A stretch of 41,013 nt of DNA from Hydrogenophilales bacterium. GTDB lineage: Bacteria > Pseudomonadota > Gammaproteobacteria > Burkholderiales > Eutrophovitaceae. The notes beneath the pieces were generated by a model that saw only the letters and a program-made list of their open reading frames with translations, was not told the origin of the DNA and did no database searches. Location: NCBI GenBank assembly GCA_902601765.1, contig CACKOO010000010.1, positions 1 to 41,013 of the forward strand, written 5' to 3'. A program made the translations under genes and the position numbers. Position 1 is the first letter of the stretch; each line of letters begins with the position of its first letter. Positions 26,365-34,936 of the stretch are shown one piece after another.

Positions 26365-28995
26365 TTAGCTATTGATTGTTTTCGATATTACTTCTCTTGT
26401 GTCTGTTGAAAGGCTCGGGCTATCGTAAATCATTAACAGTGATTTGTGTGCTTTCATCCATAGTTCATTATCGAACCTGCGACATCGATCAAAACATCTG
26501 CTAATTCTTGCTGCGACTTGAGGATTAATAGCATCTAAAACTAGAATTTGTTCAGCCAAAAATTGATACCCTTCACCGTTTTCCTGATGAAATTGGTAGT
26601 GATTTACGCCAAATGTTCTAATGAGAGAATAAACTTTGTTAGGATTGGTATAGTCGAAAGCTTTATGTTTTGTCAGTTTTTTAACATTATCTAACGTATC
26701 TTTACAAGAGGTAGCCGCTTGAACAGAAAACCATTTGTCGATAGCGGATGGCTCATGCTCCCATCGGTTATAAAAATTTTCTAAAGCCCAATTTCTTTTT
26801 TCAGGATAATTATTAGTGATAGCGACGAGTGATGATATGGTATCTGTCATATTGTTGGAGTTTTTGAATTGCTTCATGCATATCGATTTAATATCGGGAT
26901 TAGCCAGCTCCATTAAGTACTGAAGGCATATATTTTTGAGTGCTCTCTTCCCTGAGGAATTATGGTCTGGGCAATAAATACCAGGTGTTAAGTTACTGGT
27001 ATATATTTCTAACAGCAAATCTTTAAAAGTTTTAGCAATAGTTTGTACTAAATGTCTTCGAGCAAAATGAATCTTTTCTGGGTAGACTTTTTCCAGTTTT
27101 TCTGCAAGAAAAATTTCCGACGGAAGAGTGATCATCTCTGCGGTGAAGGCCGGGTCAGATTCACTTGTGAGTAAGACTTGATTTAACGCAGCAAAAAAAT
27201 ATTCTGGATATTCCGGATTAGAGTTTTTTGGAAGACAATCTAGACTATCTAACATTACACGAGTGGACAGAATTTGGCTTGCTTCCCACCGGTTAAAGCT
27301 ATCAGAGTCATAAGCCATTTGATGGGTCAGTGACGTTGAATCATGTGTATATTCTAATGAAACTGGTGCTGAAAAACCCCTTAATAGCGAAATAACAGGT
27401 TTTTCTACAACATTTTGAAACAAAAAAGTCTGTTCTTGTTTTTTCAGAGATAAAACGTGAGTAGTTTTTTCTTCTGACTCCAGATCCAACTGAGTTCTTA
27501 AATCTTTACCATTAGAGTTAATAAATCCCACAGCTATAGGAATATGCATAGGGGTATCCCTACCAAAGTCGAATCCTTCTAAAAATTGTGACAGATTGAG
27601 TTCGTAAGACTTATCGGATTGGTTATAAACGCCTCTTGCAACTATTTTAGGAGTACCCGACCTGTCATACCAAAGTTTGAATTGACTTAAGTCGTATTGA
27701 GATGCATCTTGCATTGCTTCGACAAAATCATCAGTTGTTGCTGCTGACCCATCATGCCTGATGAAATATAAGTCCATTCCTTGGCGGAATTTCTTTTGGC
27801 CGATTAGGGTATATATCATACGAACCAACTCAGCACCTTTTTCATAAACGGTGGCCGTATAAAAATTATTTATTTCAATGTACGATTGAGGCCTCACAGC
27901 ATGAGCCATAGGGCTTGCGTCTTCGGGGAATTGTATCCCTCTTAAATTACGAACTTCTTGTATACGTTGTGTTGCTCGGGAGTACATATCTGCTCCGTAT
28001 TCTTGATCTCGAAAAACGGTTAATCCCTCTTTTAAGGACAACTGAAACCAATCCCTGCAGGTCACTCGGTTTCCGGTCCAATTATGAAAATATTCATGAG
28101 CAACTACTCTGTCTATAAACATGTAGTCTTTATCTGTTGAAAGTTCTGGTTGCGCCAAAATATATTTAGAATTAAAAATATTTAAGCCTTTGTTTTCCAT
28201 GGCTCCCATATTAAAATCATCCACAGCGACGATTGTATATTGATCTAGATCGATTTCTAGGCCAAATACTTTTTCATCCCATTCCATCGATTTTTTCAGT
28301 GCTTCCATGGCAAACACGCATTGTTGCGTTTTCCCATGTTGAGCGAAAATATTTAAAGTTATACCTCGTCCCGATAAAGTTTGAAATGTACTGGATAGTT
28401 TGGCTAAGTTTGCAGCGACCATTGCGAATAGGTAACTAGGTTTGGGAAATGGATCCTCCCATTGTGCCCAATGGTCTTCACCATCTCTTCCAGATGCTAC
28501 TAGATTTCCATTAGATAACAATATCGGGTAGTTATGCTTGTTTGCTTTAATTTTTGTCGTGAATCGTGCCATTATATCTGGCCGATCTAAGTAAAAAGTG
28601 ATGCGGCGGAACCCTTCAGCTTCACACTGAGTAAAGTAACCATTCTTGGAAACATAAAGTCCCGACAGTGTAGAGTTAGATTTAGGATTGATGCTAACCA
28701 ATGTTTCTAAAAAGAAAGAATTGGGAACATTGTAAACGGTTAGCGTCTCTCCCAGTACTTTGTAGTCTTCATCGTTTAAACGAGTTTGATCTAAAAATAT
28801 ATTCCTTAACGATAATTCTACTCCGTTCAAAACCAGATGGTTTGTAGTTTTAGGACAATCAAAATTCTTAGTGATCTCTAGTCTCGCTTTAACGAATGTT
28901 TGATTATCTTGAATATCTATATCAAGATCTATGGTTGAAATAAAAAAAGATGGTGGCTGGTAGTTTTTTAGTAGAGTGGGTTCAGCGGAAGACAT
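26365..28995 (-). CDS. pepN: Aminopeptidase N (M1 family)
   Basis: A cytoplasmic zinc aminopeptidase of 876 residues, almost the E. coli PepN length. Substrate N-terminus recognition is by GAMENKGLNIF (264-274). The zinc site is HEYFHNWTGNR (H300, H304) with E323 in LKEGLTVF, and E301 is the general base. The N-terminal saddle domain and the C-terminal alpha-solenoid typical of gammaproteobacterial PepN are both present, and the RITFYLDRPDIMARF segment (131-145) is intact. It completes intracellular peptide breakdown. It is divergent from the EctD-like gene across 121 AT-rich bases. Confidence 0.97.
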   Translation of the reverse strand: MSSAEPTLLKNYQPPSFFISTIDLDIDIQDNQTFVKARLEITKNFDCPKTTNHLVLNGVELSLRNIFLDQTRLNDEDYKVLGETLTVYNVPNSFFLETLVSINPKSNSTLSGLYVSKNGYFTQCEAEGFRRITFYLDRPDIMARFTTKIKANKHNYPILLSNGNLVASGRDGEDHWAQWEDPFPKPSYLFAMVAANLAKLSSTFQTLSGRGITLNIFAQHGKTQQCVFAMEALKKSMEWDEKVFGLEIDLDQYTIVAVDDFNMGAMENKGLNIFNSKYILAQPELSTDKDYMFIDRVVAHEYFHNWTGNRVTCRDWFQLSLKEGLTVFRDQEYGADMYSRATQRIQEVRNLRGIQFPEDASPMAHAVRPQSYIEINNFYTATVYEKGAELVRMIYTLIGQKKFRQGMDLYFIRHDGSAATTDDFVEAMQDASQYDLSQFKLWYDRSGTPKIVARGVYNQSDKSYELNLSQFLEGFDFGRDTPMHIPIAVGFINSNGKDLRTQLDLESEEKTTHVLSLKKQEQTFLFQNVVEKPVISLLRGFSAPVSLEYTHDSTSLTHQMAYDSDSFNRWEASQILSTRVMLDSLDCLPKNSNPEYPEYFFAALNQVLLTSESDPAFTAEMITLPSEIFLAEKLEKVYPEKIHFARRHLVQTIAKTFKDLLLEIYTSNLTPGIYCPDHNSSGKRALKNICLQYLMELANPDIKSICMKQFKNSNNMTDTISSLVAITNNYPEKRNWALENFYNRWEHEPSAIDKWFSVQAATSCKDTLDNVKKLTKHKAFDYTNPNKVYSLIRTFGVNHYQFHQENGEGYQFLAEQILVLDAINPQVAARISRCFDRCRRFDNELWMKAHKSLLMIYDSPSLSTDTREVISKTINS

Positions 28996-29116
28996 TAGCG
29001 TATATCACCTCAGGCTATTAGTTAAAAAATAGAACAACAGATTTGCCCTGTTAGTATTTTATATCTAAAATACATCTATAGAAACATTTAGCACTTATGT
29101 AAAAAGGGAGGTAACA

Positions 29117-29941
29117 GTGGAACTAACCCAAGAGCAAGTTGAAAATTTCAATTCCAATGGATATCTTGTCTTTCCGAGTCTCTTTAATCCGGATGAAGTA
29201 GCTCTATTAAATGGGGAGGTAGCAGATTTATATTCTCGGAATCGTCCTGAGAACGTGCGTGAAAAGAGTGGGGAAGTTAGAACTAACTTCGCGGCACACC
29301 TATATAATGAGATTTATGCTAAGTTAGCGCGGCACCCAAGGCTGGTGAAGCCCGTAGTACAAATTTTGAAAGAGCAGGTTTATATGCATCAATTCAAAAT
29401 TAATGGCAAAGCGGCTTTTAGCGGGGATGTATGGCAATGGCATCAGGATTTCGCAACTTGGAAAAATGATGACGGAATGCCATCTGCTCGAGCTATGAAC
29501 ATAGCAATATTTCTCGATGAAGTAAATGAATTTAACGGACCTCTTATGTTTATACCCGGAAGCCATGAGAAGGGGGTTTTAGACGCATCACACGATACTG
29601 ATACGACGTCTTATCCTCTTTGGGTTTGCGATGAGGATACGGTTGGAAAGTTAGTTGATAGAGGAGGAATTGTCGCTCCAAAAGGCATTGCCGGAACGGC
29701 AGTATTGTTCCACGGATGTATGGTTCATTCGTCAAGCAATAATTTATCTCCATGGGCTCGTAAAACGGTTTATTTAAGTTTGTGTGCGATTTCGAATCAC
29801 ATAACGAAGTACAAAAGGCCTGAGTTTAAAGCGCAAAGAGACTTTTCGCCGATCGAATGTTTGGCTGACGATTGTTTATTGGATAATCAGGTTGAGGTTT
29901 CACTGCCTTGGAAAGAGGGCTTTGATAAAGAACCTGCTTAA
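29117..29941 (+). CDS. EctD-like Fe(II)/2-oxoglutarate dioxygenase (PhyH superfamily, copy 3)
   Basis: A 274-residue dioxygenase close in pattern to ectoine hydroxylase. VWQWHQDFATWKNDDGMP (105-122) parallels the EctD signature FxWHSDFETWHxEDGMP, with iron ligands H109 and D111. NGPLMFIPGSHEKG (140-153), RGGIVAPKGIAGT (182-194) and the distal H204 with R215 also match. No ectABC genes are in the window, so the substrate may not be ectoine. The start is GTG at 29117 with a GGGAGGT ribosome site. The next gene, a SAF-domain dehydrogenase, begins 15 bases after its stop, suggesting a two-step pathway (hydroxylation then oxidation); that is inference. Confidence 0.85.
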   Translation: MELTQEQVENFNSNGYLVFPSLFNPDEVALLNGEVADLYSRNRPENVREKSGEVRTNFAAHLYNEIYAKLARHPRLVKPVVQILKEQVYMHQFKINGKAAFSGDVWQWHQDFATWKNDDGMPSARAMNIAIFLDEVNEFNGPLMFIPGSHEKGVLDASHDTDTTSYPLWVCDEDTVGKLVDRGGIVAPKGIAGTAVLFHGCMVHSSSNNLSPWARKTVYLSLCAISNHITKYKRPEFKAQRDFSPIECLADDCLLDNQVEVSLPWKEGFDKEPA

Positions 29942-29956
29942 TAAGGAGGCAATAAA

Positions 29957-31294
29957 TTGAATCTGTATAGTAAGCTTGCGCAACTACAGGAACAAGGTTT
30001 ACCTATAAGGCTTGGGCTGATCGGTGCGGGAAAGTTTGCGGCAATGTATTTGGCCCAAGTTCCTAAGACTCCAGGAATTCACATGGTAGCAATAGCTGAT
30101 TTGTCGCCAGACAACGCAAAAAATAATCTCAAACGAGTTGGTTGGGATGATGAACGATTTGGAGCATGCTCATTAGATGAGGCATTATCAAAAGGGCAAA
30201 CTTATGTAACTGACGACTGGGAAGAGCTAACTAAAAATCCGAAAATAGATATAATTATAGAAGCGACGGGCAGTCCTATGGAGGCTGTGTCCCACGTGTT
30301 AGCGGCTATTGAAAATGGCAAACATATTGTGATGGTCACCGTAGAGGCGGACGTCTTTTGTGGGCCTCTTTTAAAACAAAAAGCTGACTCAGCAGGAGTA
30401 GTTTATAGTCTCGCTTATGGTGATCAACCAGCTTTGATTTGCGAATTAGTAGATTGGGCAAGAGCTGCTGGTTTTTCCGTTAAGGCTGCTGGTCGAGGAC
30501 ACAAATGGATGCCCGAATATAAAAAATCTACGCCCGATACGGTTTGGAAGCATTGGGGAGTCACAGAAGAAAATGCGAGACTCGGTGGTTTAAATCCAAA
30601 AATGTTCAATTCTTTTTTAGATGGTTCCAAACCGGCAATTGAGAGTACTGCTGTATGTAATGCCACGGGACTAACGCCTGCGTTGGGAGGGTTGGTTTAT
30701 CCTCCAGGTAGCGTTGACGATATTCCTAATCTTATGAGATTAAAAAGTGAAGGAGGAATCCTTTCGCACGACGGACAGGTTGAGGTCGTATCTTCCCTAA
30801 AACATGATGGCACAGAAATCCCGTATCACATTCGACAAGGCGTATGGGTTGTTTTTGATGGAGGGTCGGAATATGTTCAAAGGTGTTTTGGGGAATATCA
30901 TACATTAACTGATTCTACCGGGAGGTATGGGTGTATGTATAAGCGTTGGCATCTGATTGGCCTAGAGGTAGGGATTTCTGTTGCGTCTATTGGGCTTCGA
31001 AATGAAGCAACTGGAGCTCCCACCTGCTTTAACTCTGATGTTGTTGCTGAGGCAAAGCGTAATCTGAAGGTTGGCGATAAATTAGATGGAGAAGGTGGTT
31101 ATACAGTTGTCGGACAATTGATGCCGGCTAATCATTCTATGAATATTGGTGCCTTGCCTTTAGGATTAGCGCAAGGATGGAAATTGAAAAAAGCTGTCGG
31201 TATTGGGGAAGTGATTAGGTGGAACGATGTCATCATTGATGAAACTGACATTGCCGTAAGGAGCCGTAAACAGATGGAAGAAATATTCGCTTAA
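29957..31294 (+). CDS. Homoserine-dehydrogenase-like oxidoreductase with SAF domain (COG4091 type)
   Basis: A 445-residue cytoplasmic protein. A Rossmann NAD(P)-binding domain opens with RLGLIGAGKFAAM (18-30), and DIIIEATGSPMEAV near 92-105 ends the nucleotide-binding half. A homoserine-dehydrogenase-like catalytic region follows. A C-terminal SAF-type domain, roughly 345-440, includes NLKVGDKLDGEGGYTVVGQL. This matches the predicted homoserine dehydrogenases of COG4091, whose true substrates are largely unknown. The TTG start at 29957 is set by a strong AGGAGG site 8 bases upstream. It is tightly linked to the EctD-like gene and probably acts on the same compound or its product. The assignment to homoserine itself is doubtful, since classical Hom and ACT features are absent. 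Confidence 0.8.
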   Translation: MNLYSKLAQLQEQGLPIRLGLIGAGKFAAMYLAQVPKTPGIHMVAIADLSPDNAKNNLKRVGWDDERFGACSLDEALSKGQTYVTDDWEELTKNPKIDIIIEATGSPMEAVSHVLAAIENGKHIVMVTVEADVFCGPLLKQKADSAGVVYSLAYGDQPALICELVDWARAAGFSVKAAGRGHKWMPEYKKSTPDTVWKHWGVTEENARLGGLNPKMFNSFLDGSKPAIESTAVCNATGLTPALGGLVYPPGSVDDIPNLMRLKSEGGILSHDGQVEVVSSLKHDGTEIPYHIRQGVWVVFDGGSEYVQRCFGEYHTLTDSTGRYGCMYKRWHLIGLEVGISVASIGLRNEATGAPTCFNSDVVAEAKRNLKVGDKLDGEGGYTVVGQLMPANHSMNIGALPLGLAQGWKLKKAVGIGEVIRWNDVIIDETDIAVRSRKQMEEIFA

Positions 31295-31337
31295 TTCGGA
31301 AAAGTCACCTCAAGTTGATACAAGAAAAAGGGTCTGT

Positions 31338-32300
31338 GTGTCTGTCGCGCAAGAAATAAGAAAACAATTAGCATTGCCAGTTTTAGGAGCCCCGCTCTTC
31401 ATCATTGGCAATCCTGATTTAGTTATTGCGCAATGTAAATCAGGAATTATTGGCTCTTTTCCAGCCTTGAACGCTCGCCCAGCTGAAAGATTAGAAAATT
31501 GGTTATCCAAAATCGACACCGAGCTTCGAGATTTTAAAAGAAAAAATCCTTTGGCAAAAGTAGCTCCATATGCGGTCAATCAGATTATTCATAGCTCAAA
31601 TGAAAGATTAGATCAGGATATTGAAGTATGTGAAAAATTTAAGGTACCAATAATTATCACCAGTCTAAGTGAACCAGGCAAAGTCGTGTCTAAAGTCCAT
31701 GGTTATGGAGGGTTAGTGTTTCATGACGTAATATCTATAAGGCATGCAGAAAAAGCACTTGAGGCCGGAGTTGATGGTCTCATTTTAGTTTGTGCTGGGG
31801 CAGGTGGTCATGCCGGCAAGTTGAGTCCATTTGCCCTAGTGAGAGAAGTCCGCCAATTTTTCTCCGGTCCCATTGCCCTATCAGGAGCTATCACAGACGG
31901 TAGTGGAATATTAGCATGTGAGTCTATGGGAGCAGATTTTGCTTATATGGGTACTCGGTTTATTGCGACCAATGAAGCAAATGCGTCTGATGCTTACAAA
32001 AATATGATAATAGATAGTAAGGCGAAAGATATTGTATATACTCCATTTTTTACTGGAGTTCATGGGAACTATTTATTAAAAAGTATAGTTTCATCGGGCT
32101 TAGATCCTCGCGACATTATGAATGGAGATAAGAGTCTTATGGACTTCGGTGATAAAAGAGAGCGGTTAAAAAATTGGAAAGATATTTGGGGTGCCGGGCA
32201 AGGCGTTGGTAATATAAAAAACATATTACCGACATATCAATTAGTGGAATTGCTATTAAAAGAATATCAAATTGCCAGAAAAAAAATTTTTCAAAAATAA
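31338..32300 (+). CDS. Nitronate monooxygenase-like FMN enzyme
   Basis: A 320-residue TIM-barrel flavoenzyme of the 2-nitropropane dioxygenase/nitronate monooxygenase family. Marks are VLGAPLFIIGNPDLV near the N-terminus, GVDGLILVCAGAGGHAG (144-160) with the FMN-loop histidine, and the GAITDGSGILACESMGADFAYMGTRF region, given here as a guide to the phosphate-binding strand. Family members oxidise nitronates such as propionate-3-nitronate; others act as enoyl reductases, so the substrate is tentative. The start is GTG. It lies 43 bases after the COG4091-type gene and 26 before ettA, possibly one transcript. Confidence 0.85.
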   Translation: MSVAQEIRKQLALPVLGAPLFIIGNPDLVIAQCKSGIIGSFPALNARPAERLENWLSKIDTELRDFKRKNPLAKVAPYAVNQIIHSSNERLDQDIEVCEKFKVPIIITSLSEPGKVVSKVHGYGGLVFHDVISIRHAEKALEAGVDGLILVCAGAGGHAGKLSPFALVREVRQFFSGPIALSGAITDGSGILACESMGADFAYMGTRFIATNEANASDAYKNMIIDSKAKDIVYTPFFTGVHGNYLLKSIVSSGLDPRDIMNGDKSLMDFGDKRERLKNWKDIWGAGQGVGNIKNILPTYQLVELLLKEYQIARKKIFQK

Positions 32301-32326
32301 ATATAAAATATTAGGGAAATAAAAAA

Positions 32327-33991
32327 ATGGCGCAATATGTATTTACAATGAATCGAGTTAGTAAAGTTGTGCCTCCTAAAAAAGTCATTTTAGAAAATAT
32401 TAGTCTTTCTTTTTTTCCAGGAGCTAAAATCGGAGTTCTAGGTATTAACGGATCTGGCAAATCGAGTCTTTTGAATATCATGGCTGGAATTGATAAAGAA
32501 TTCGATGGGGCTGCAAAACCTATGACGAATTTGAAGATTGGGCATTTTTCTCAAGAGCCTAAACTTGATGGAAAAAAAACAGTTAAAGAGACAGTAGAAG
32601 AAGGACTACGAGATATTTTTGAAGCGAAGAGACTATTGTCAAAGGTTTATGAGGCATATGCTGAGCCAGACGCTGATTTTGAAAAGTTAGCAGAAGAGCA
32701 AGCCAAACTAGAAGAAATACTTAATGCATCAGGTACTGATATAGAACACCAACTGCAGGTTGCAGCAGATGCCTTAAGATTACCTAGCTGGGACCTTAAC
32801 ATTAATAGATTATCTGGTGGAGAGAAAAGAAGGGTTGCCTTATGTAGATTGTTATTATCATCTCCTGACATTCTTTTACTAGACGAGCCAACTAATCATT
32901 TAGATGCTGAAAGTGTTGAATGGCTTGAGCAATTTCTACATCGATTTAGCGGAACAGTTGTTGCGATTACGCACGATCGTTATTTTTTAGATAATGTTGC
33001 CGAGTGGATTCTTGAATTAGATCGAGGACATGGGATTCCATGGAAGGGTAACTACTCTTCCTGGCTAGATCAAAAAGATAAGCGTTTATCGATAGAAGAG
33101 AAACAAGAGACAGCCAGAGTAAAAACAATTAAAAAAGAGCTAGAATGGTTGCGGGAAAACCCAAAAGGCCGGCGAGGTAAAAGTAAGGCGAGAATCAGTC
33201 GATTTGAAGAGTTATCATCTTACGACTATCAAAAAAGAAACGAAACTCAAGAGATCTTCATACCAGTCTCAGATCGACTGGGAAAAGAGGTAATTAGTTT
33301 CCAAGATTTATCTAAAAGCTTTGGTGACCGATTGCTATTTGAGAGACTAAGCTTTGATATACCTCCAGGAGCGATAGTAGGGGTGATCGGTCCTAACGGA
33401 GCGGGAAAAACCACACTTTTTCGTCTCATCACTGGGGAAGAAAATCCCGACACAGGAACTATAAAATTAGGTTCGACCGTCAACATCGCTCACGTAGATC
33501 AGAGCCGAGACATACTAAATCCTGAAAAAAGTGTGTGGGAAGCAATTTCAGGCGGGCAAGATATTATTAGAGTGGGAAAATTTGAAATGCAATCTAGATC
33601 TTATGTAGGACGATTTAACTTCAAAGGTGCAGATCAACAAAAATTGGTCGGTAATTTGTCTGGAGGAGAAAGAGGACGCCTACACTTAGCTGTAACCCTA
33701 GCAAAAGGAGCGAATGTTTTATTGCTAGACGAGCCGTCTAACGACTTAGATGTGGAAACTTTGAGAGCATTAGAGGATGCTCTCTTAGAATTTGCTGGGA
33801 CTGTTTTAGTGACCTCTCATGACAGATGGTTCCTCGATCGTATTTGCACCCATATATTGGCTTTCGAGGGCAATTCAGAAATCGTATTTTTTGAAGGAAA
33901 CTATCAAGAGTACGAAGCTGAAAAACTCAGACGATTAGGCACGGATGCCGTGCAACCTAAAAGGGTAAGATTCAAGTCATTAAAAAATTAG
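32327..33991 (+). CDS. ettA: Energy-dependent translational throttle protein EttA (ABC-F)
   Basis: A soluble 554-residue ABC-F ATPase that binds the ribosomal E site and gates entry into elongation according to the ATP/ADP ratio. There are two ABC domains: first Walker A GINGSGKSS (39-47), signature LSGGEKRR and LLLDEPTNHLDAE; second GPNGAGKTT, LSGGERGR and LLLDEPSNDLDVE. The arm insertion in domain 1 (about 85-130) and the basic linker with GRRGKSKARISRFEEL are present. Length agrees with E. coli EttA (555). It is convergent with the SDR gene, only 7 bases apart. Confidence 0.97.
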   Translation: MAQYVFTMNRVSKVVPPKKVILENISLSFFPGAKIGVLGINGSGKSSLLNIMAGIDKEFDGAAKPMTNLKIGHFSQEPKLDGKKTVKETVEEGLRDIFEAKRLLSKVYEAYAEPDADFEKLAEEQAKLEEILNASGTDIEHQLQVAADALRLPSWDLNINRLSGGEKRRVALCRLLLSSPDILLLDEPTNHLDAESVEWLEQFLHRFSGTVVAITHDRYFLDNVAEWILELDRGHGIPWKGNYSSWLDQKDKRLSIEEKQETARVKTIKKELEWLRENPKGRRGKSKARISRFEELSSYDYQKRNETQEIFIPVSDRLGKEVISFQDLSKSFGDRLLFERLSFDIPPGAIVGVIGPNGAGKTTLFRLITGEENPDTGTIKLGSTVNIAHVDQSRDILNPEKSVWEAISGGQDIIRVGKFEMQSRSYVGRFNFKGADQQKLVGNLSGGERGRLHLAVTLAKGANVLLLDEPSNDLDVETLRALEDALLEFAGTVLVTSHDRWFLDRICTHILAFEGNSEIVFFEGNYQEYEAEKLRRLGTDAVQPKRVRFKSLKN

Positions 33992-33998
33992 TTAAGTA

Positions 33999-34757
33999 CT
34001 AACCCCTGCCAACAAAAGGCATTTTTGTGGCCATTATCGTCATAAATTGAATGTTAGTGTCCAAAGGTAAGTTTGCCATTTGTAAGACGGCTTCCCCCAC
34101 TTTATTTGCATCCATCATTGCTTCAGCTTTTATGGTGCCATCTGCTTGAGGAACTCCCTTGGCCATTCTTGCGGCAAGTGGTGTCAACGCATTTCCAATA
34201 TCAATTTGGCTACACGCAATGTCATACTGGCGACCATCAAGAGATGTACTTTTAGTTAATCCTGTTATTGCGTGTTTTGTAGATGTGTATGGGGCTGAAT
34301 TTGGCCTCGGCGCATGAGCAGAAATAGAACCATTATTGATTATTCTTCCCCCTTTAGGATCCTGTTTTTTCATTATTTTAAATGCTTCCTGGGTACAAAA
34401 AAACATTCCATTTAGGTTGATATCAACCACATTTTTCCAATCGTTTACACTTATTTCGTCTATTGGTCCTCCTAAACTTATCCCAGCATTATTAAATAAG
34501 ATATCTAGTCGATTATATTTTTCCCATACTTTGCCAAATAATTTTCCAACCGATTCCGGGTCAGCAACGTTAGTACTAACCGCCAAAGCCTCGTTTCTTT
34601 GATTGGGCAATCCTTTTATGACTCGTTCCAGCGCATGAGCGCGTCGGCCGGCTAATACAACATTGTATCCTGACTTATATAGCTGAATAGTCGCTGCTTC
34701 GCCAATACCGCTGCCGGCCCCAGTAACTAACGCTATTTTTTGATTGGTAGTGTTCAT
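33999..34757 (-). CDS. Short-chain dehydrogenase/reductase
   Basis: A classical 252-residue SDR. The cofactor loop TGAGSGIGE is at 12-20, NNAG at 89-92, and the catalytic S144, Y157 and K161 (YTSTK) are present. R38-R39 after the second strand suggests NADP(H) preference. The substrate cannot be deduced. An AGGA site lies 8 bases before the ATG, and a 16-base palindrome sits just upstream. The gene is divergent from mscS and convergent with ettA. Confidence 0.9.
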   Translation of the reverse strand: MNTTNQKIALVTGAGSGIGEAATIQLYKSGYNVVLAGRRAHALERVIKGLPNQRNEALAVSTNVADPESVGKLFGKVWEKYNRLDILFNNAGISLGGPIDEISVNDWKNVVDINLNGMFFCTQEAFKIMKKQDPKGGRIINNGSISAHAPRPNSAPYTSTKHAITGLTKSTSLDGRQYDIACSQIDIGNALTPLAARMAKGVPQADGTIKAEAMMDANKVGEAVLQMANLPLDTNIQFMTIMATKMPFVGRG

Positions 34758-34769
34758 TATTTTTCCTAT

Positions 34770-34785
34770 CTATAAATGTTTATAG
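34770..34785. promoter_or_regulatory. Perfect palindrome upstream of the SDR gene
   Basis: CTATAAA and TTTATAG form perfect 7-base inverted arms around a 2-base spacer, 12 bases before the SDR start codon and within the divergent SDR/mscS region (179 bases). The size suits a TetR- or MarR-like dimer operator. It is AT-only apart from the outer pair and spacer, so chance is possible. No regulator gene is adjacent. Confidence 0.3.
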
Positions 34786-34936
34786 TCAGATAATAGCTTA
34801 ATTTAATCTTATTATTATCATTTTGTATTGGTCGCCATTCTTCTAAGGTTTTAAAAACCTGTACTCTAATGTATTCTATGAAGCGATTAGATCTATAAAA
34901 CTTAGCTTTTCTTTTTTAAATATTTGGAATTTATTA

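Noticed and set aside
29117..29941. Calling this gene ectD
   Set aside because: The signature is close, but without ectABC in view and with a dehydrogenase partner the ectoine substrate is not supported.
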